The position numbers were made by a program, and so were the translations under genes. A stretch of 64,000 nt of DNA, from contig NC_034010.1 in assembly GCF_000346465.2 (NCBI RefSeq), positions 5,645,394 to 5,709,393 on the forward strand. The letters run 5' to 3'. Under the pieces are notes generated by a model. The model searched no databases and had not been told where the DNA came from. It worked only from the letters and a program-made list of their open reading frames with translations. The stretch is from Prunus persica. Its lineage: Eukaryota > Streptophyta > Magnoliopsida > Rosales > Rosaceae. Below, piece by piece: positions 21,876-34,560 of the stretch (within the stretch, counting starts at the first letter, position 1; the number at the start of each line of letters is the position of its first letter).

Positions 21876-24800
21876 ATGGAGAGGCGAGGGCGTGGTCGTC
21901 TTCAACCTCGAAACGTTTCTTCTCGAGAATCAACGGTTTCTCGCACGAACAGGTTCGCTTCGAAACCCAACTCGACTCCCAAGTCCTCGAGCAGAGTTGC
22001 AAGTGGCGGTGAAAAAGCACAAAACGACGGCGTGGATGACCCTTCCGACCTTCCCGCCATTGTGGGTACTTGCCCTTTGATGTGCCCAGGTCAGCTTCCA
22101 TTAACGCTTCCTAATTGTCTTCTTTTGGCTGATAGATAGCTATTGTTATGAAGATGTCGATGCCCTTTTTTTATGCGTGTGATGTAATATCTATGTAGAA
22201 AGAGAGAGAGCTCAGCGAGAGCGGCTTCGAGATTTAGCAGTGTTTGAGAGGCTAAATGGAAATCCAGCTCAATCATCTCCAGACCTTGCCGTTAAAAAGG
22301 TAAGACTCTACCTTAATTATCTTCTCCTAATTCTGTTTGGTAATTCTTTAATAATTATGGGTATTGGACAATGAAAATTTCCATTTAAGATGAAATAGAA
22401 ATCAATACTACCTGAAAAATTCAGTCTTTGCGATGTCATCACTAGTTTTCTGTTCAGGTTAGTTCATACCGGTTTTAATATGACATTGGAATGTACCTCA
22501 AATGTGTCTGCTGGATGAACTTCCTTCATTTTAAATTGGGTTATTACCAAACGTGGTGTATTGCAGTTTGATGTTTTCTAATGCTCCATTTACTTACTTA
22601 CTTTCTTTTCTTTTCTTTGTTTTTTTTACAAAAAGGAATTAAATAAAGCAAAAAACACAAGGGATAGAGAAATGAGTGTTGTTGCTTCACCACCTGTATA
22701 ATATAAAAGTTGAAATGAGTCACTTTCTTAGATTTCTAGAACCTCACAAATTAGTATTAATCAAGTTGATTTGATATCAAGGAAATTATTGGAATATAAA
22801 TTTGAGAACCGCATATTAAATATGTATATTTTAGTTTCAGAGAACAATGTATTTTGGGTGGGGAAGTTATTATTTGGTTAGGTAAGGTCAGGATTTGATT
22901 CCCTCCATTTTAACAAAAAAAAGAAAAAAAAAGAGGATAACAATATGTTGAATTATCACCGTAGCTAAACTTGGAATACCACGTGAATTTAAGCACATCC
23001 AAATTAGAATTATTATGTGGCCAAGCTCAAAATCATGAAGTAGAATGTCAAGTGAATGCCTACATGATGGCAAACCCATGCAACCAAATGCACATTAGTT
23101 ATCATCTGAATGCAAGAAGTTGAGAGAAGGGAATTGGATTTTAACAAAAATTACAATGATTGGAAGAATAATAGGAATCTTATTTTTTCATGCATGGTAG
23201 ATAGAAAGAATTGATTTCACAGGATAGCGAATTTCCAACTGTTACTTGGCACTTTAATGCTACAAGCCTTCACATGTAATGCAAATAGAAGCTAATACAT
23301 GCTTTCTTCCACTAGTTTTTCAGAACTATATCCACCAAACAAGTTGAAGCATCAGATGTCCGGCCGCTCCCTGTGTTGGAAGACACTTTAAATTATCTTT
23401 TAAACTTTTTTGATTCTAGAGAATATCCCTTTGAAGTGGTTCATGACTTCCTCTTTGATCGAACAAGGTCGATAAGGCAAGATCTTAGTATGCAGAATAT
23501 TGTCAACAATAAAGTAATCCGCATGTATGAGAAAATGGTATGAGTTTCATGCAAAGCCTATATCTCCATATTCTGAAGCTTTGTCTTCATAGTATGCCCT
23601 ATGCAGTTAATTTTTCATTTCATAGACTTTTTTTTGTTTGTTGATTGTTTCCATATGTTGTGCAATTAAGTCATTACTTGTTGAGTTTCTCCTCTACAAT
23701 TCATGTTATCATATCGTAAATAGAAAAGAGTTAGCCACTGTCTTGCGCTGAAAACTGTAATCTTATTTATCAACACAAAATGCTTTGTTCTTAATGCTAT
23801 TACCCTGATAAAGAACAGTATTTCTACATGTCAACCAACATTTCTGCAGCTAGTGAGATTGTGTGTTGACAGCGGCCTGGTGCTTAAGTCAAAGCACAAA
23901 ATTGTTGTGTATTGTTTTGGTGTTTATTTTAGTGGGCTTATAACATAGTGGTGCTAGTATGAAGTACACATCTCAAGTTTGACCTTACCAAGTTTGACCT
24001 TATCCTCATCATTTTTCAAGAAAACATAGATTTAACAAGGAGAATATGGGAACTGCTATTACTGAATTTTGTTATAGGAATCAACCGCTATTGTATTAAT
24101 TATGGGAATACAAATACTATAGTAATAATTGGAATACGTGTATTGTATAAATTATAGGAATGCAAGTATAGTAGCTGCTATTACTGAATTTTGTTTTAGG
24201 AATCAACCGCTATTGTATTAATTATGGGAATACAAATATTATAGTAATAATTGGAATACATGTATTGTATAAATTATAGGAATGCAAGTATTCTTGGTAT
24301 GAAACACTTGTTTCGTTATGTGAAACGTATTTGTAGTTTAAGGATTTTTCCTTCATCATTACAGAAAGTAAAAGTTGAAGTGTTCACATGTAAAGGGAAC
24401 AAATGGGAGAAATCATTGCAGAATGTTGCTAATTAGTAGGCCATAAAAGGTCCTCATTTGATGCTCTTGCCATGCTATATTCAGTGATTAGTAGCTGTGT
24501 AATTCATTAAACTAAACCTTCAAATGTGGAAGGAACTTAATTAATTGGTAGTACATAAATTGTTATGGATTTAGATCTCTTAACGTTAGAAATACCAAAC
24601 GCTTTGTTAATTACAAGTTTTTATGGTGCAGGTCAAATTTCATGTGATATGTCTTCACAAGCTTCAGCGTTGTAGCAGTCAAAATACTTCTTCCATGAAT
24701 TACCTTAACAAGGAGCAGCTTGCAAAGACACTGACATCTCTATTTAATCTGTATGATGCAAATCGAGATTCCAATTCTACATATGAAAATGAAGCTGAGT

Positions 24801-26010
24801 TTTGTTCGTTTTATGTGCTACTTCATCTTGGTTCTAACAGCCAACCAATGGTTAATCTCTATTGCATTTTCATGTTTTTTTCATTTTCTTTATTCGTTGT
24901 TGCTGTTTTGCATTGAGTTTTATATATGTGAAATATAAATTGTTCTGGTCCCAGGGGGAGTCACTTTCTTGGTGGTTTCGTAATGTTCCTTCCACGTTGA
25001 TGAAAACTAAGGAAATTTGCTTTTCTCGAAAGATTTTACGGTAATTTCCACTTCCCTTTATTTTATGTGCTTTGCTTAATTATTGGAAATTGTTTTTTTT
25101 AACATCTATATGAAATGTTTTTATTAGTATTCTTGTTCCGAAAACTGAAATATGGTCAGCTTCTGCAACAGATTTTTCCGGATAGGCAACTATAATTGTT
25201 TCCTAAGCACTATAGCAGCTGAGGCATCTTATCTTCAATACTGCATTCTTGAACCTTATGTCAATGAGGTAAATGAATTTCTACAGTCTTAACCTATGAC
25301 TTACAATCTAGGTTCTTGTCATATGGATCTCAATAGAACAGTATGTTCATTTTGGCTGGTCTTGCATGGACTGTTTTTTAGTCTTGTTGAATGATAAATT
25401 CCCTGGCTCTGTGTTGCTGAGATGATAAGTTCTTATTGACAAATGAAATTGTTGCTGTAGTTCTTGTTTTCTCTGTTTGTGTGGGTGAGAATGAGCGAGA
25501 GAGAGGTATCCTGTTTACTTCTGTTTTTATATGGTTATTATATTCCTTGGAGTTTGGATTTTCTTCATCTTAAGTTCCAAATCTTGTTCAATTCTTTACA
25601 GTTTAATCCACATCAATGCTTGTGATGACAAAAATCAAATCTTGTTTTGTGGTTGTTAACTTTAAAAGGTTCGAGCGCTAGCTGTGTCATGTATAAATAA
25701 TGGTGGATACAAGCTTCATCCATACCCGCTGGCAAACTTATCCAAGCTCTTGATGATGACGGTAGATTATCAATAACTCAATCGTGCTAAAATTTGTTAT
25801 TTTGATATTTACTGTTTGCTAAGATTTTCAAACCTGTATGTGGTTTTTCAGGAATCAGATTTGGAATCATTTTGCAAAGCTTGTGGTCTTGAGATTTGTA
25901 CAAATGAAGAAGGATATAATTTGCTACCTACTAAGCAAACCACCTTTCGTCATCCTAAGGATGGGTTTCAAAGCTATATATTTGTGGGTTTGGAACAATT
26001 TGAGAGGTAA
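21876..26010 (+). CDS. SAC3C: SAC3 family protein C (SAC3/GANP domain), 8 exons, 396 aa
   Basis: SAC3/GANP proteins scaffold TREX-2-type mRNA export complexes at the nuclear pore. This is the short plant form. Exons are 21,876-22,089, 22,199-22,299, 23,316-23,537, 24,632-24,850, 24,955-25,040, 25,172-25,268, 25,669-25,761 and 25,852-26,010. All junctions are GT-AG and the phases agree, giving 1,191 nt with a TAA stop. The N-terminus is basic ([19 protein letters not shown]). The family hallmark [10 protein letters not shown] followed by [21 protein letters not shown] is at residues ~62-92. The helical domain follows ([55 protein letters not shown]), and the winged-helix-like end is [16 protein letters not shown] used the ATG at 21,876. 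An upstream in-frame TTG at 21,837 adds 13 residues but is not a plausible plant start. The gene appears intact. Confidence 0.95.
24055..24298 (+). repeat. 122-bp tandem duplication inside SAC3C intron 3
   Basis: A segment starting GCTATTACTGAATTTTGTTA occurs at 24,055 and again at 24,177, in tandem and nearly identical. It is AT-rich and has no coding content. Confidence 0.85.
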
Positions 26011-26643
26011 CTTGGTGGCACAAGTCCTCCAGTGACAAAATCCTACACCATCATAGGCTCCTAGCTAGTGACAGTTTCGTGACCAAAGATCTTTAGGGAT
26101 GAAAACATTAATAGTTCGGTTGCCACTAGGCTTGAAAGATTATAACATGAGAGAATGAAAAAACAAAAGTGTGAAAACTTTAGCAATGAGTTATTTTCTT
26201 ACTGTTCTTAAACATAAATTCGAGAACTCTTCAGCAAAGAAATTGCAGATAATTTAATTCATAAAACAATTTTAAACAATTGTCAGTTAGTGTTTAAAGT
26301 TAACAGTGGATTATCAATTATGGAAATAACTTTTATTATAATATTCGAATCCAATAACGAGAAATAAAAAGAAATCCCAACTAATATTTTGATTAAATTA
26401 CAATTCGAAATAGGCAGTGAGATATTGTTCACAGATTTGTTTGATAAGCCAGATTTTCTATTTTTAGAACTCATGCGCAAGTACATCATTTCAATACACT
26501 CAGATTTTGTGTGCAATATGGTTTATTGACTTTCTAGAACATCTCCTGGGGCTCTTGGGGCTCTTGGGGAAACTGGAAAAAAAAAAAGAAAAAAAAGAAA
26601 AAAAAGCAAATGTGTACCCTTAATGAGACCTTAATGAGACCAA

Positions 26644-26688
<45 letters not shown>

Positions 26689-26700
26689 GTCTTTCATTTT
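26011..26700 (+). other. SAC3C 3' flank with a (TC)n microsatellite
   Basis: No gene is supported. An uninterrupted TC run of ~38 bases is at 26,649-26,686. A tiny direct repeat (CTTAATGAGAC twice) precedes it. Confidence 0.6.
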
Positions 26701-26704
26701 GAAT

Positions 26705-27830
26705 GCTTTAGGGTGAGAATTAGGCATTGATTGTGAGGCTAAATTTTAATTTTTTAGTTTTTGTTGTTTAAAACATCTGTTTCAGCATTTGCCCCTTAAG
26801 CATGGTGTTTGAATTGGGTTTGCATGTAAGGGGCTTGATATTTTTCTTATCATGTATTTTGTTACTTTTGTCGTTGACATGTGTACTTGTTTAATTTCAG
26901 GTAATAAATGCACAAATCTTGTCCAAGGCAAGGATATGGCCCTCTTATCATCTTTTATCCAGTAGACTTGGTAAGAGGGCCTCACGTCCCACAGTCCCTT
27001 GATGAGTATAAGAAATAAGTTTCCGCTAAACCAAAGTATAAAAGATCTTTTTGGTGCAGCAACCAAAGGTTGCCAATAGTATGGTGCTCATTTTTGTGCT
27101 TACACTAATGAAAATGAACAATGACCTGGACGGAGAGGGCAAAGTACAAAATAAGCTTATTGAAAGTGTGGTTTCTGTAAGGTTATTCGCATTTAACGAG
27201 AATTCATGGTATTTAAGTCAAAGATGTGAATATTACATCAGAATCATCATTAGAAATGAAGTATCTATTGTTTATCATCTCAATGCTTTTATTTAAAGGG
27301 TGGATTGGTTGACAAATTTCGATTATCAGTTTGCATGTGCATTACTGCCCTCTCAAGTGGGAGAATTTTTTGTTGCAGTGGTACTCTCAAGCCAAAAAGA
27401 AAGTAAAGTGGTGTTGAAGATTTTTCTGGAGAGCAACTTCTGCTTCTTGTAAGAAGTATTGTAACATGTATATTTTTTCACATTTCATCTGTCACCCACG
27501 CAAGGACATGTAGATGTTCGTATTGCACAGGGTGGATGAAGGCTTATACGACGTTTAGGGCTGCATGTATTTAATGTTCAAGTGAGATTGACGACACATC
27601 TCGTTGAAGATAAGAAGCCAATCCTTAGGTGACAAATTTGTAATAACTTTTATGGGGTTGCAGCAAGAACTTATGTTTTCAGGTACTGAAGCAAATTGTC
27701 CAACCCTTAATTTACAGCATGGTGGCGAGTTCCCCTTATTCTAAGAGAAGAAAGAAGAGGTTCAAGTCTCCTGCCAAGAGGAAGGAGGTCTTGAAGAGGT
27801 GGTTTCAGCCTTGGAGACATTGATGATGTG
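26705..27830 (+). pseudogene. Decayed gene-like block, copy A (sister at 59.56-60.70 kb)
   Basis: This ~1.1 kb is collinear with 59,565-60,700 on the same strand. It shares the TGCCCCTTAAGCATGGTG stretch, an intron-acceptor-like TTTAATTTCAG, a CAGTCCCTTGATG segment and coding-like peptides. The best readable piece is RLFAFNENSWYLSQRCEYY with IRIIIRNEVSIVYHLNAFI, followed by stops. The downstream part reads AYTTFRAACI and ends near a basic SKRRK-like segment. Frames are broken repeatedly. I do not recognise the parent protein family. Confidence 0.5.
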
Positions 27831-28520
27831 CACGCTTCTGTTTATGCTCAAATGACTGTTTTGATGATGTGCAAATGTTGTGTTTTTTTGTTGAAATGAA
27901 CCTTTATGAGAGGCCTTTGATGTATTGCTATTTTAATGATGTGCAGATGTTGGAAAGACTGTTTCCAAGTCCGTGGGTTTAGGACAAGGCTTGTTAGATG
28001 GCTCTTAATTTGTATCAAGTACTAGTATTGATTTTGATCAATGTTTCCAGATTGAAAGTGATGTTATAAACTATTAGTGGGAAATTGAGGTTTTCTCTAC
28101 CTTTTATGGTGGAGAAACACTCTCATGCAATGGGGATATCATTGCTATCCTCGGCCAGTAATGCAACAGCACGTTGGCTAATTTTTTCCACGTGTCAATG
28201 TGTTATTGGCCAGAGATAGCAAAACAGTGCTATGCTCGTTACAAGAAAGTTTTTGGCCTATGGTGAGCAAACTAAATTGGGGTTGATTCACATGGGCTAA
28301 GGCCTTTTGCTAAAGATGAAGTCCGCAATTCCACATCACCAATTAAGAGTCGTGGGAAATTGTACATCTGAAATGAATTGTTGTTCACCCCATGAGGAGA
28401 AAGTGGAACCAAGCACTCGAACAATGTTCTGGGCTCCCTTCTTGCTGGATCAAGTTTATAGAGAGTTAACTTAAGGCTCAAGTAACATGCCCTAAAATGA
28501 TCCAACTTTTGTTTTGTGAT
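27831..28520. other. Intergenic sequence with a small foldback
   Basis: No gene is seen. A 77-bp imperfect foldback occupies 28,144-28,220. Its arms are GCTATCCTCGGCCAGTAATG and, in reverse complement, GCTATCTCTGGCCAATAACA. Confidence 0.5.
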
Positions 28521-28524
28521 AGGT

Positions 28525-30110
28525 GTGACACTACTGAAACTTGGATAAGAATTTAGGTTTCTTAGTTAAAATGCCCTCTGAAACTTGGGTCAAATCTCAT
28601 TGCACCCTAAAACTAAAAGTGACCTATATATCCCATATTGAGGCCCAACAAATCCAAGGCTAGCCCCAAATATATTCTCAGCCCAATGCGATAGCTTACT
28701 GAGAAGAAACCCGATTTGGACACATGAAAATTTGTCATACACGCATGCACGAGTCACGATCCACGTGCCACGCCAAGCGAATATGTAACCTATCACGCTA
28801 AGAGTTGTAGCAAGCCTATAAAATGCATCGGCTCTATGAACCCATACTAATTATCCCGCCAAGCACCATTTTGACTCGACCATAGCCCTTTACAATACGA
28901 TGAAATTCGAGCATGAGCACACCAATATACGTGCCATGCCGAGCGAAAAACCATTGATTTTACACGTAGCCACGCTACAAGCTTAAGTGGGCCTCAGCCA
29001 CTCAAATGCCTAGGGCTTACTGAGTGGGTTGTGGTATGGATGGTTACGAGCATTCACGAGGCTCATTGATGAGCCAAGAAGTGGAAGTTTTGAGCTACTT
29101 GGGAGCCTCAAAACTCGAGCTCATTTCTTGAGCCCAAATATGTGGATAAGCATAAAAGATATAAAAAAAAAAGTAGCCCATTACCTTAGAAAATTGGCCC
29201 ATCACCTTAGTAAAAATAGTACACACTTTAGAAAAGTTGGCCCATTCCCTTAGTAGATTAACCCATCACCTTAGAGAACGGTCCAAGTGACCTAGAAAAT
29301 ATCTGAAAGTCTCCAGCACATGGCTGGAGACAAAACCACGACAAAAGCCAAGAGTTACTTACATATGCAGGCTGCTGGGAGTCTCTAGCACATGGCCAAG
29401 AAACAAACCCAAGGTAGACCATGAGAAAAACCAAAGGATATTAGTGTGCACAGGTTGCTAGGAGAAAAGCACCATTCAGACTAACGCCACTACCCATTTC
29501 TTTCTCTTACCAACTCTTGCCATGAAATAGGGGAGGAAAGAAGGAGATGTGGTAGCTAAAGATATATAGGAGATGGCCACTATAACAACTGTGGGAAGGC
29601 TCCAAAGCTCCCAAATATCATGTCTCTGTGTTTGTACTAAGGAGGATTTCACAAAATGAGGTTGAATCGAAGGAAGAGAAGAGAAATAGAGTAGAAGACT
29701 TGGCAAAATTGGAGAGAACCAACTAGAGTTTCTTGGGAAGCATCACCTCTTATCCCTGGAACCCTTCAATTTCTAGCCATATTCCTTCATCTCTTCCCAT
29801 CTTCTCTTCTAGCATGCATTCCAGAGCCTGATGAATCTTTCGTCAAACTGCCGAAAAATTGTTCAAACTACCCACTTCTCCTCCCTTATCTCTTCCTCTC
29901 TTTCTCTCCTCAACAAATTCTCTCGAAATTCATTCTCCATTTACTTTCAACTCCTGTTTTTCATAGGAAATCCAAGCCCTCTCTCTCTTTGATGCTAAAC
30001 TCATGAATGCTTAGCTTCCATGCCACAAGCTTCTTAAGCCAAGCCATATATTTATCTGTAAGCAACTGTTGGTTTCATTGGTGAAGGAGACCAAGGTGTT
30101 TTCTAAGGCT
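28525..30110. repeat. LTR-like repeat, relative of 52.0-52.55 kb
   Basis: Parts of this block match 52.0-52.55 kb at a diverged level. Both have TTGTGGTATGGA.GGTTAC, GAGCTACTTGGGAG or GCTAGCTACTTGGGAGC, and frequent 'GGCCCA/AGCCCA' and CATGCCATGCC.AG-type motifs. The repeated CATCACCTTAG/CATTACCTTAG phrases at ~29,185-29,275 are characteristic. No coding domain is found. It is probably LTR material of a retrotransposon, but exact ends are not resolved. Confidence 0.45.
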
Positions 30111-30160
30111 CCACAACCCTTTTGAAGCACTCTTAGGGCCTGATTCTTGAACTCAGGCAT

Positions 30161-32447
30161 ACGGATGGCAATAATACCCGTCGGGTCCCCGCCCCTAACG
30201 AGGGGAGTTTTCGGGGGGAAATCGGGACCGGGTACGGGGATCCCTAAATTTGCAAAATTCTCGGTCGGAAATAGGCCGAGGATGTTTGGGCCTAAATTTA
30301 GCGCGCCAAAGTCCAAAAGACAGGCCCATGGTAAAATTACCTGCCCAGCCCAAAAAACTTGAGAATAGCAAGATTAGGATCCAGACAGGTTGGACTTCAC
30401 GCCGAAAATGTCGAAAAAGAAGCCCCAGCCCAAGAAAGCCCAACGTGGAAACTTTCAATTGGGCTTCAAGGATCAGCCCGTAATTTTTTGTTAGGTTCAA
30501 ACCCAAGGGATCAAAAACACACCCACGTGATTGCCTCAACTTTGAAAAGTCAGCAATTCCAACTAAGTTTAAAATACGAGAGGGACATCTCTGAAACACT
30601 GCCAACAGAAGATCAAAACCCATCTGTGTTTGAGATTTTGCTCCAAATCAATACACCATGTTCCAAGGAATTCACGGGTCACGCTTTCTAAATTAGAACG
30701 GAAAACAGGGAGCTGTTCAGAAAATACAAAAGAAAAAAAACCACCGCCATAAAAAGCCCACACAGACGGTGGCGTTGGTTGAATTAGAAAGCTGCCACCC
30801 AGGAAACCAGGGAAGGGACTGCTTTAGGAGGTGACTGCTCAGAGCCTATCTGCCATGATTGATAAGAAGCCCTTTTTACTTTACAATTATAAGAGATCTT
30901 TTTGCCGCCCATTATTTAGAATTAAAATCATCTCCCCAAGAGGATCTCTTATAAAAACGAAAGTAGGCAAGGAAGCAAGAAACAACAACAAAAACACTCA
31001 AAAAAATTCAACAATCAATCAAACAGTCAGAAATCAACCAAAGACTCATTTGAGCCACAAAAGAAGCCAGCTATAGATCAGGATTTCCAAAGTTCAGACT
31101 TAGAGAAATAAGTCATTCAAAACGAGACTTCTCTCGTTACAAATTTGGTTCAGCAAAAGCCAAGACAAGCATAGTTTGAGTTTTCATAAATATGAAAACC
31201 TCAACAAATTTTACAGTGCAGTTTCAGCTTGCTAAGTCCTCGAGAACAGCCACTTCTGCCCCTTCAAACTGAAGAAGCTGCAGTTCTGCCCACTAAAAGG
31301 CCTCACGAAGCGTGAAGTAAACATAAAGCTTTGCCAAAATCGAACTTTGGTATCGATTTATAGCTCAACCTAGCATCTGAAGTCACGAAGCAGTACGGAC
31401 CAACCTATGTGCGTCCAGTCCAGCCCGAGCCAGAGCCTTCTATCCAAGCAGAAATGGAGTTCCGGCCGTCTTTTAACCTTCCTAACATCGATATGCCTAT
31501 TTATTGTTTTGTAAAAGGCAGTTCTGCCTAAAAAGCCCAACTTCTATCAAATATTTCTGGCCAGAACAGCCGTTTGATACTGAGATAAATTTTGAAAGTC
31601 CTCACCAGTCTGAGGCAAGAAAAGAACTTACTTGGGAGATATTTCTCACCCAAATTCACAATCATTTGTTTTAGAAGTCAGTAACTTGGGGCGCAAGTTA
31701 TCCACTCTAAAAAGAAGTCTGCTAGGATTTACATTGCTAGCAGTGGCACGCTCACACACCAAAGAAAGCTGACTTGTCGACCAACAAATGGTCTCCAAGC
31801 CAGTGAGGAACTTCGCCCTTCCACCTCAGGAGTAAACACGAAAACGGGTGAACAGGGGATAGTATTGTTATCCCCATCCCCGAACCCGACCCGATAAGTA
31901 ATATATTTATTTATAATTAATATATTAATATATTAATATAATATAATAAATGAAGTTACCCTAGCATCGCTCCTTATTCCTGATACATTGCGTAAGGTTG
32001 CCACGCACAGCGGCATAGTCAGATGAGCTTATCTGATACATTGTTTAACCAAACTTGGCAACAGAATAGTGGATTGGTCTAATATGGTGAGGATCATGAA
32101 CAAACCATGAATGAAGATGAGGGGTTAGCCATGTGCTGCTGCTTATATTGGTTGTTAGGAAAACCAAAATCCACAAACAGACCATGAATGATGAGGATAT
32201 AAAAGTGGAAGGTTAAAACTCAGAAGTGTTTACAAAAAAGCTAAGTTTTTGTACGCTATCAAATAGGTCATATATGAAAACCGGGGATTGGGGCGGGTAT
32301 GGGAGGCACTTCCTGACGGCGAAGGGGACGGGAATTCCCCGAAAAGCTTAAACTGGGGATTGGGGCGGAGACGGGGACGGGGATGGGGAGCGGAGACGGG
32401 GATGGTATTATCATACCCGGTCCATAACCGGCCCGTTGCCATCCATA
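30161..32447. mobile_element. hAT-like element with GC-rich inverted ends, interrupted by LTR-like sequence
   Basis: The left end starts ACGGATGGCAATAATACCCG. The right end, in reverse complement, starts ATGGATGGCAACGGGCCGGT. Both are followed by ~100-150 bases of repeated GGGGA/CGGGG runs (30,179-30,245 and 32,281-32,410). A GGATGGCAA terminus followed by GC-rich subterminal runs is typical of plant hAT-type elements. The middle (~30,490-31,840) looks like an unrelated insertion with LTR/leader-like character. No transposase is readable and no clean 8-bp target duplication was found. Confidence 0.5.
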
Positions 32448-33258
32448 CTCAAGAACATGGGCAACTCTAACCTTTTGCTCTTTACAGCAGCCCAGACACA
32501 TCTGTAGCTGTTGGAACGAAAAAGCCCTCAAACCCCTTTTGACCGTGGTTTCTCGTTTCAATTTGCCCCATGCCGTCAACATCGTTCCTAACCTGATATG
32601 ACAGGGACAATAGGGTATTCTCATCCCACCAACTTGAGATGGTGAAGTGGCAATTTGTGGAGCCCACCTTTATTTAGATGCCTTAACTATCACGAATACA
32701 CCCATTTTATGACATTTGAATCCCTAAAAATTGGAAAGAAAAAAAAAGAGAGAGCATAAAATCGAAAATTAAAGATGAGGCATGAACCCATTCGAGGAGA
32801 AGAGATTGACATCGAAGCAACACATTGCTATCGGTTTATGATAATATGAACTGAAATACATCCATATCTCAAAGGCAAAACAATGGTTGCTGGTATTTTG
32901 TTTGTGTGATCCTGAAATGTCTTCGCGTGAGAAGGTACTGATGGCTTGGTTGTTGAGGAACATGAGAGAATTGGAGCATAAAGTTGCGCATAGGCGATCA
33001 AGAGAGAGAAAGGTATGGATTGGGCTTGTGGTTTCATGGATTGTACTTACTGTTATTGTTGTTGGAAATGTAGTTTAGGCATATATAATGGTTTGTACTC
33101 ATGGGTTTGTCTGTATCTGGGTGATTTGTAATTATTTAGCAAGTAATTTTGATTTAGGGCTGATACAATGGTCCTAATGGAATTCCTTTTACTGGTTTGA
33201 AAAGGGAGTACTTCAAAATTGCTTGCCATATAATATCTGAACATAATGAAGCAATCTT
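32448..33258 (+). other. Intergenic stretch between the hAT-like element and the solo LTR
   Basis: It holds one small open frame (see 32,917-33,078) and otherwise nothing recognised. Confidence 0.5.
32917..33078 (+). CDS. Possible small membrane-anchored protein, 53 aa (uncertain)
   Basis: From the ATG at 32,917 the frame reads MSSREKVLMAWLLRNMRELE, then a basic segment (HRRSRERK), then a hydrophobic C-terminus (VWIGLVVSWIVLTVIVVGNVV) that could be a tail-anchor helix. The amphipathic-basic-hydrophobic order is protein-like, but the frame is short. No family is recognised, and chance cannot be excluded. It could also be one exon of a decayed gene, since a weak splice-acceptor-like sequence lies upstream. 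Confidence 0.22.
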   Translation: MSSREKVLMAWLLRNMRELEHKVAHRRSRERKVWIGLVVSWIVLTVIVVGNVV

Positions 33259-33263
33259 AAAAG
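33259..33263. repeat. Left target-site duplication (AAAAG) of the solo LTR
   Basis: AAAAG directly precedes the LTR and is repeated exactly at 36,088-36,092, directly after it. Confidence 0.85.
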
Positions 33264-33888
33264 TGAAAGGACCTACCCCGAATTTCCTGAAATTCGAGAC
33301 AAATCCTGTGAAAATTCCCAACATCACCCCGATGTCGGGCTCACTTCTAAAACTATACCCCTTTTTCCCAAAAAGGAATAAAAGTATGAGACTTTCTACC
33401 GAAATTTCGGCAGAGTCTCCCCTGTAAATTGTACATTGCCCAAATTTTCAACCTGCATAAAACACATTTTATATCCACAACTGGCAGCACGCACAATATA
33501 ATTTCATGCAACACATAAACGGCCTTCGGCCTTCCAATAATTCGCAATATTTACCAACAAACTCTAAACAATGCAAATATAAACTCAAAAACATTTATGA
33601 ACGTCAAATGCGATTTCCATCCTTTAAATTCTCAAATATTAAACGTACAAAATTTAAACCTCCTAACAAGACGGCATCTCGTTTTCACCTAAATTTTAGG
33701 ACCAACGACAAGGTCCGAACCAACTTCAATAGAACAACAGGACTAACATTTAGTCTGTGGCTACACCTAGTAACCTTAGGCTGCCTACGTACCCTCACTG
33801 AGGGATCAAACCACGCGTAGTTCTTCCTTAAAACCCAATTCCACACATAGGTAATACCTTTATTCATTTCTCTGTATTTCACATTATT

Positions 33889-34560
33889 TCCCCATACGCC
33901 GGTACTACCAACGCCATGTATGAGGTCTGTCAACACTCCGGATAACCTACGCCACGTGCGACCTCACCATATTATCACATAATCTCCCCATACGCTGGTA
34001 CAACCAACGCCACGTATGGGGTCTATCTTAAAGCCGGATAACCTACGCCACGCGAGACTTGAATATCATATCACAATATCTTTCCATACGTCGGTACAAC
34101 CAACGTCACGTATGGGGTCTGTCGACACACCGGATAACCTACGCCACGTGCAACCTCAACATATTATCACATAATCTCCTCATACGTCGGTACAACCAAC
34201 GCCACGTATGGGGTCTGTCTCAACGCCGGATAACCTACGCCACGTGAGACCTGAATATCATATTACAATATCTCCCCATACGCCGGTACAACCAACGCCA
34301 CGTATGGGGTCTGTCGACACGCCGAATAACCTACGTCACATGCTACCTCAACATATTATCACATAATCTCCTCATACGCCGGTACAGCCAACGCCAATTA
34401 TGGGGTCTGTCTCAACGCCGGATAACCTATGCCACGCGAGACCTGAATATCATATCACAATATCTCCCCATACACCGGTACAACCAACGCCACGTATGGG
34501 GTCTGTCGACACACCGGATAACTTACGCCACGTGCGACCTAACTTTCACAGGGTGGTACT
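33889..34560. repeat. 7 x 96-bp tandem array with a 192-bp higher-order pattern
   Basis: The landmark CCATACG(C/T)(C/T)GGTAC recurs at a constant 96-base spacing (the A at 33,894, 33,990, 34,086, 34,182, 34,278, 34,374 and 34,470). Consecutive monomers alternate between two types. One contains CATATTATCACATAATCTC and the other ATATCATATCACAATATCTC, so the real repeating block is a 192-bp dimer. Each monomer also carries CGCCACGTATGGGGTCTGTC and GCCGGATAACCTACGCCACG. Confidence 0.95.

Noticed and set aside
24251..24436. Plus-strand 61-codon frame in SAC3C intron 3
   Set aside because: It is within an intron, overlaps the 122-bp duplication, and has no splice-compatible phase with neighbouring exons.
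30011..30691. Overlapping frames on both strands at the left end of the hAT-like element
   Set aside because: They are composed of GC-rich subterminal repeats and change frame freely. No transposase motifs are present.
33889..34560. Regularly spaced 96-bp repeats resembling a CRISPR-like array
   Set aside because: There is no conserved-repeat/unique-spacer structure. The whole 96-bp unit is repeated, it lies in a plant solo LTR, and no associated genes exist.
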